From assembly GCA_002439285.1 (NCBI GenBank), contig DJTQ01000408.1:1-18663 (forward strand): a DNA stretch of 18,663 bases, given 5' to 3'. The notes below the pieces were generated by a model, which was not told the origin of the DNA, did not search any database, and worked only from the letters and a program-made list of their open reading frames with translations. The first letter of the stretch is position 1, and the number at the start of each line of letters is the position of its first letter. Below, piece by piece: positions 15,660 through 18,663 of the stretch. The stretch comes from Paenibacillaceae bacterium UBA6304 (lineage in GTDB: Bacteria; Bacillota; Bacilli; Paenibacillales; Paenibacillaceae). Position numbers and translations under genes: made by a program.

Positions 15660-15961
15660 TGATAGTATCCCTCCATTCTATCTGGTCTGTCTGATGTGGC
15701 CATATCCTGACAGTGTTTATTATGGGGGGAGAGATGATTCCGGGATAGTCCTCATTGTGTCACAGCGGGTACTGAACTTAAGGATCACACGCGCTTTCAG
15801 CTCCCGGTCTCCTCTTCATTTGTACATTGTCAAAATGAGGACTTCTCATGGAGGACAGGATGTGGTTGAGTTAAGGAGTGGGGATTCCGGTAGGTTCTTC
15901 TATCGTACCGATTATGATATACTCGTACGATCAATCGATAAGCACGGGGTGCTGAAATATT
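15660..15961. other. 302-bp divergent intergenic region of importer operon 2
   Basis: No gene is supported here. It contains the LplB ribosome binding site, a G-run near 15724-15730 and widely spaced 10-bp inverted arms (AGTCCTCATT at 15747-15756, AATGAGGACT at 15834-15843). TTGACA occurs on the minus strand at 15828-15833 without a matching -10 box, and a plus-strand extended -10 box lies at 15915-15923. The inverted arms are a plausible site for the AraC regulator, unproven. Confidence 0.45.
15915..15923 (+). promoter_or_regulatory. Extended -10 box for the membrane AraC gene
   Basis: TGATATACT fits the extended -10 form (TG, one base, TATACT) and lies about 40 bp before the ATG. The -35 position (TTCTTC at 15895-15900) is a poor match, which extended -10 promoters tolerate. 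Confidence 0.4.
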
Positions 15962-18217
15962 ATGATCATCAAGCTTTTTTTACAGAAGACATATTTTCGT
16001 ACCTTTCTATTACTAACCACGGTTCTGATCTGTTCCATGATACCTTTCGTCTATTTTCTGTCTGCGGAATTCGCAAAATATACCATGTTGGAGGTACGCA
16101 GCAATTCGCAGAACGAGGTCAACAACCTGGCTTCGAAGACCGAAATGATTCTCGGCAATTTGAAATCATACGGGCTAAGCATGTACGCCGATCAGAATAT
16201 CCAGAACTGGTTCTTCAATACAAGCAAAGATCCGCTCATCGACCATGCTGCACTCGTCGCCCAATCCAACTTTATGTCTACCGAACCGCTTATCCAGCGA
16301 TCCTATCTAATAAATTTGAAGCGTAGTCTTGTCGTCGATTCCAAAGTCGGAATCGTCCGTTTCGAATCCTTTGCCGACCAGAGCATGCTGGAGCGGGTGA
16401 AATCATTCCGGAGCCAATATTTGCGCTTCTTCAATCATTCGCCGGATGGTTCAGACAGCCTGGCCCTTATTCTGCCTGCAACTCCCGAGAAGCCGTCCGA
16501 CTTCTATCTCGTGCTGCTGATTGATAAACCGATGCTGTCCAAGCTTCTGTTCGGTCAAACGTTCTCCTCGGAGCAAGATATTCGGATACTCGACGAGCAG
16601 GGATTAGTCCTGTTGGGCGCGTCCAACCCTGCGTTGAATGAACAACTGTATCAAGCGGGACGGGATCATCAGGGCAGCGGTTATCAAATCCAGCTGCCGA
16701 ATCAGAAATGGTATGTCAATACCGCCAAGCTGACTACTGAGAATTGGTCGGTATACTATTCGAACGAGTATCACATCTTAACTCGGCACATATCCTTGTT
16801 CCAGCAAAAATTGATAGCGTATACATCGCTACTGCTGGCCATTTTATCGGTGTTATTCTTCTGGAGCTCGCGTCATTCCTTGCGTTCAATCACCTTTTTG
16901 TCGGAAAAACTGAAGAAGAAGGTTGAATTCACGAACCCCGTGTCCTACGCCAAGCCGGATATCCAATGGATCAACGACGGTATCGATCTGCTGCTGGACA
17001 ATGTGGAACAGCTTCATACATCCATGAGAAATCAATCCGAGCTCGTCCGAACGGAATTCCTTGCCCAGTGGATGCTGCACGGCACGGCGAGCACCAAGAG
17101 CTACGAATATATTCAGTCCCAGACCAAGTTGACTTCCTATGATGTTCTATTCTTGGCCGTTTTTCGGATTGAAGCGTATACGGTCTTTTGCGAACGTTAC
17201 GATTTCCCTTCCCGGAAATTGATTAAGTATGCCATCCGCAATATCAGCGAGGAAGTGATTGGTGGCCATTCTTATGCGGCTGAAGGCTTGGATATGGGCG
17301 GCGATCATCTCATCCTGATCATCGGTAGCCATGAATCGGGTGAGTCTCAATTGCAGCGTCTTCTGGAGGAGACGCATGATCAGGTAGCGCGCGTTCTGAA
17401 CATAGATACGACCATCGCAGTTAGCAATGCCTATGACTTCGGCACGAATATCCGAAACGTATATAATCATATCTACGAATTGACGATGCTGCGATTTCTT
17501 AACGGAGAAAGACAAGTCTTTCTGGAGAGCGATTATGAACAGTTTATGGCAGGGTACCCTTCTTCATCCGAGGCGTTGGAGACCACAGAGATCATCAAGT
17601 CGATCCGCCGCGGCCGCCCTGAGACCGCCGTCGCACTGCTGCGCCAGCAGATGAAGCACATTCACGAGCTGCCTTATCGCGACTGCAAGCTTTACCTGAC
17701 CTATTTTACATACGATCTGCTCAAAAATTTCAACAAGTCCAGCGTTCTGCATGAGATCAGCAGCATCCATCAATTACTCGAGCGGTACAGCACACTGTCA
17801 GAGTATCAAGCGTGGCTGGAGGCCATCGTCACGATGCTTGCGTCCGAGGCCGAAGCTCCAAAATCTTCGAGCCGCAAGGAAGAGCTCGTCCTGGAGATCA
17901 AAGAATACGCGGATAGCCACTTGCAGGATGCGCAATTATCGATCGAGCAGGTAGCCGACAATTTCTCCTTCTCCGTGAGCTATATCCGGCAGCTATTCAA
18001 GGAGATCATGAACATGTCACTGTCCGAGTATATCCTCCAGGAACGTATCGAGAGAGTGAAGGAGAAACTGGTATCCAGCCAGCTCTCGGTGCTGGAGATA
18101 GCGGATCAATGCGGTTTCATATCCAAGGGGCATTTCTTCTCCGCATTCAAGAAGTTCACGAACCTTACTCCTAAGCAGTATCGGGAAATTCACGGGGACT
18201 CGGCGATATCCGGGTAA
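15962..18217 (+). CDS. Membrane-spanning AraC-family regulator (YtdP/YesS-like)
   Basis: This 751-residue one-component regulator has TM1 near residues 13-34, an extracellular sensor part (about 35-280) and TM2 near 284-302. A cytoplasmic part of over 300 residues follows, and a C-terminal AraC domain lies at about 641-747. Its two helix-turn-helix units are SIEQVADNFSFSVSYIRQLF and VLEIADQCGFISKGHFFSAF. There is no receiver or kinase domain. Length and layout match B. subtilis YesS and YtdP, whose genes also lie by LplABC-type importers. The ATG follows GGGGTG at 10 nt, a moderate ribosome binding site. Probably the outer part senses the imported sugar, or the loaded binding protein, and the inner part activates the divergent operon 12117-15659. 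How the signal crosses the membrane is not visible. Confidence 0.92.
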   Translation: MIIKLFLQKTYFRTFLLLTTVLICSMIPFVYFLSAEFAKYTMLEVRSNSQNEVNNLASKTEMILGNLKSYGLSMYADQNIQNWFFNTSKDPLIDHAALVAQSNFMSTEPLIQRSYLINLKRSLVVDSKVGIVRFESFADQSMLERVKSFRSQYLRFFNHSPDGSDSLALILPATPEKPSDFYLVLLIDKPMLSKLLFGQTFSSEQDIRILDEQGLVLLGASNPALNEQLYQAGRDHQGSGYQIQLPNQKWYVNTAKLTTENWSVYYSNEYHILTRHISLFQQKLIAYTSLLLAILSVLFFWSSRHSLRSITFLSEKLKKKVEFTNPVSYAKPDIQWINDGIDLLLDNVEQLHTSMRNQSELVRTEFLAQWMLHGTASTKSYEYIQSQTKLTSYDVLFLAVFRIEAYTVFCERYDFPSRKLIKYAIRNISEEVIGGHSYAAEGLDMGGDHLILIIGSHESGESQLQRLLEETHDQVARVLNIDTTIAVSNAYDFGTNIRNVYNHIYELTMLRFLNGERQVFLESDYEQFMAGYPSSSEALETTEIIKSIRRGRPETAVALLRQQMKHIHELPYRDCKLYLTYFTYDLLKNFNKSSVLHEISSIHQLLERYSTLSEYQAWLEAIVTMLASEAEAPKSSSRKEELVLEIKEYADSHLQDAQLSIEQVADNFSFSVSYIRQLFKEIMNMSLSEYILQERIERVKEKLVSSQLSVLEIADQCGFISKGHFFSAFKKFTNLTPKQYREIHGDSAISG

Positions 18218-18298
18218 ATTCACTGCGCTCCCTCCTTATCATGAAGAAATGATTGGGATGGGAGCTGACTATTCCGCAGGAATGATTCAAGCCGCAGC

Positions 18299-18347
18299 AA
18301 CAGGACCCTTCCAGAAAAGCCGTGGGCTTCTCCAGAAGGGTCCTGTT
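18299..18347. terminator. Long hairpin between convergent genes, probable terminator
   Basis: Perfect 13-bp arms (AACAGGACCCTTC at 18299-18311, GAAGGGTCCTGTT at 18335-18347) enclose a loop with its own 5-bp stem (AAGCC-GTG-GGCTT, 18317-18329). Position between the ends of the AraC gene (18217) and the isomerase gene (18393) supports termination. The T-tract after it is weak on both strands, so efficiency is uncertain. Confidence 0.65.
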
Positions 18348-18392
18348 CGTTATCAAAACGGTCGTTGCAATTCGATTGTACCACTCACTCCA

Positions 18393-18663
18393 TCAGGCTC
18401 GTCTGCCTTCCACGCTGATTCCGGCAGCGGCGAATACGCGATCGAATCCTGCCTTGGAACGGCGAATCAGTTGCTCTGGCGTATCTTCCGGCATGTCTGG
18501 CGTTAGAACCTCCTGCGACACGATCCCGTCATAGCCAATATGCTGCAGCCCTCTTAAAAAGCCTTGCAAATCGATGACTCCTTCTCCAGGGTATAGACGA
18601 TCGTTGTCCCGTACGGCCTCGAGAGGCAAGTTCGGCGCGTCGTTGATATGCACATGAACGATT
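18393..18663 (-). CDS. Sugar-phosphate isomerase/epimerase (TIM barrel, AP-endonuclase-2 fold), 5' end beyond the window
   Basis: Only the last 90 codons are present; the frame stays open to the right edge. The GTG at 18653 is not a real start, because the coding match continues upstream of it as HVHINDAP. That segment, then YPGEGVIDLQGFLRGLQHIG and YDGIVSQEVL, is the usual C-terminal part of xylose-isomerase-like TIM barrels such as IolE, IolI and related proteins. In these proteins the His and Glu of such segments bind a divalent metal. The gene converges on the AraC regulator. The actual substrate cannot be told from this fragment. Confidence 0.85.
   Translation of the reverse strand, partial: IVHVHINDAPNLPLEAVRDNDRLYPGEGVIDLQGFLRGLQHIGYDGIVSQEVLTPDMPEDTPEQLIRRSKAGFDRVFAAAGISVEGRRA

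Noticed and set aside
15788..15803. Possible catabolite-responsive (CcpA/cre) element, CTGAAAGCGCGTGTG on the minus strand
   Set aside because: It shares TGAAAGCG with the consensus but fails at three conserved positions in the second half, so it is not reported as a site.
15595..16326. 243-codon plus-strand frame across the divergent region and the start of the AraC gene
   Set aside because: It overlaps the LplB-like gene start and the AraC gene in another frame, with no motif. The AraC frame carries the membrane span and sensor region.

Overview
The window looks like chromosomal DNA of a low-to-mid GC Gram-positive bacterium, most probably Paenibacillus or a close relative. This is inferred from strong AGGAGG-type ribosome binding sites, lipoprotein signal peptides on both solute-binding proteins, YesM/YesN-type two-component genes next to CUT1 sugar importers, and a membrane-anchored AraC regulator divergent from an LplABC-like importer. 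No rRNA, tRNA, CRISPR array, transposase or phage gene is visible. The whole window is carbohydrate sensing, uptake and processing.

Region 1 (1-4920, minus strand) is an operon read from right to left: two CUT1 permeases, a lipoprotein binding protein, then a GH31 alpha-glucosidase-type enzyme cut by the left edge. Divergent from it (5049-8439, plus strand) are a histidine kinase and an overlapping AraC-type response regulator, the likely sensor for this importer.

Region 2 (8584-12101) is built around a GntR/LacI-type one-component repressor (9928-10989). It is flanked by two paralogous SGNH esterases: one divergent (8636-9658, minus) and one downstream in the same direction (11033-12025). 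Both have a GDS serine and an HP histidine but lack the usual Asp of the DxxH block. Two copies of a 16-bp sequence with an AAAGTATACTTT core lie over the predicted -10 boxes of both divergent promoters. This is a well-supported candidate operator pair.

Region 3 (12117-15659, minus strand) is a second importer operon: LplB-like permease, YtcP-like permease and a long LplA/YtcQ-like lipoprotein. A near-identical 35-bp repeat with a small hairpin sits at both gene junctions. Divergent from it (15962-18217) is a 751-residue membrane-spanning AraC regulator. The window ends in the C-terminal part of a TIM-barrel sugar-phosphate isomerase/epimerase on the minus strand.

Taken together, two ABC importers without their own ATPase (presumably using a shared MsmX-type ATPase) bring in oligosaccharides, the GH31 enzyme hydrolyses alpha-glucosidic bonds inside the cell, and the esterases remove acyl groups. 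Three separate regulators each control one module. The exact substrate cannot be read from the sequence.
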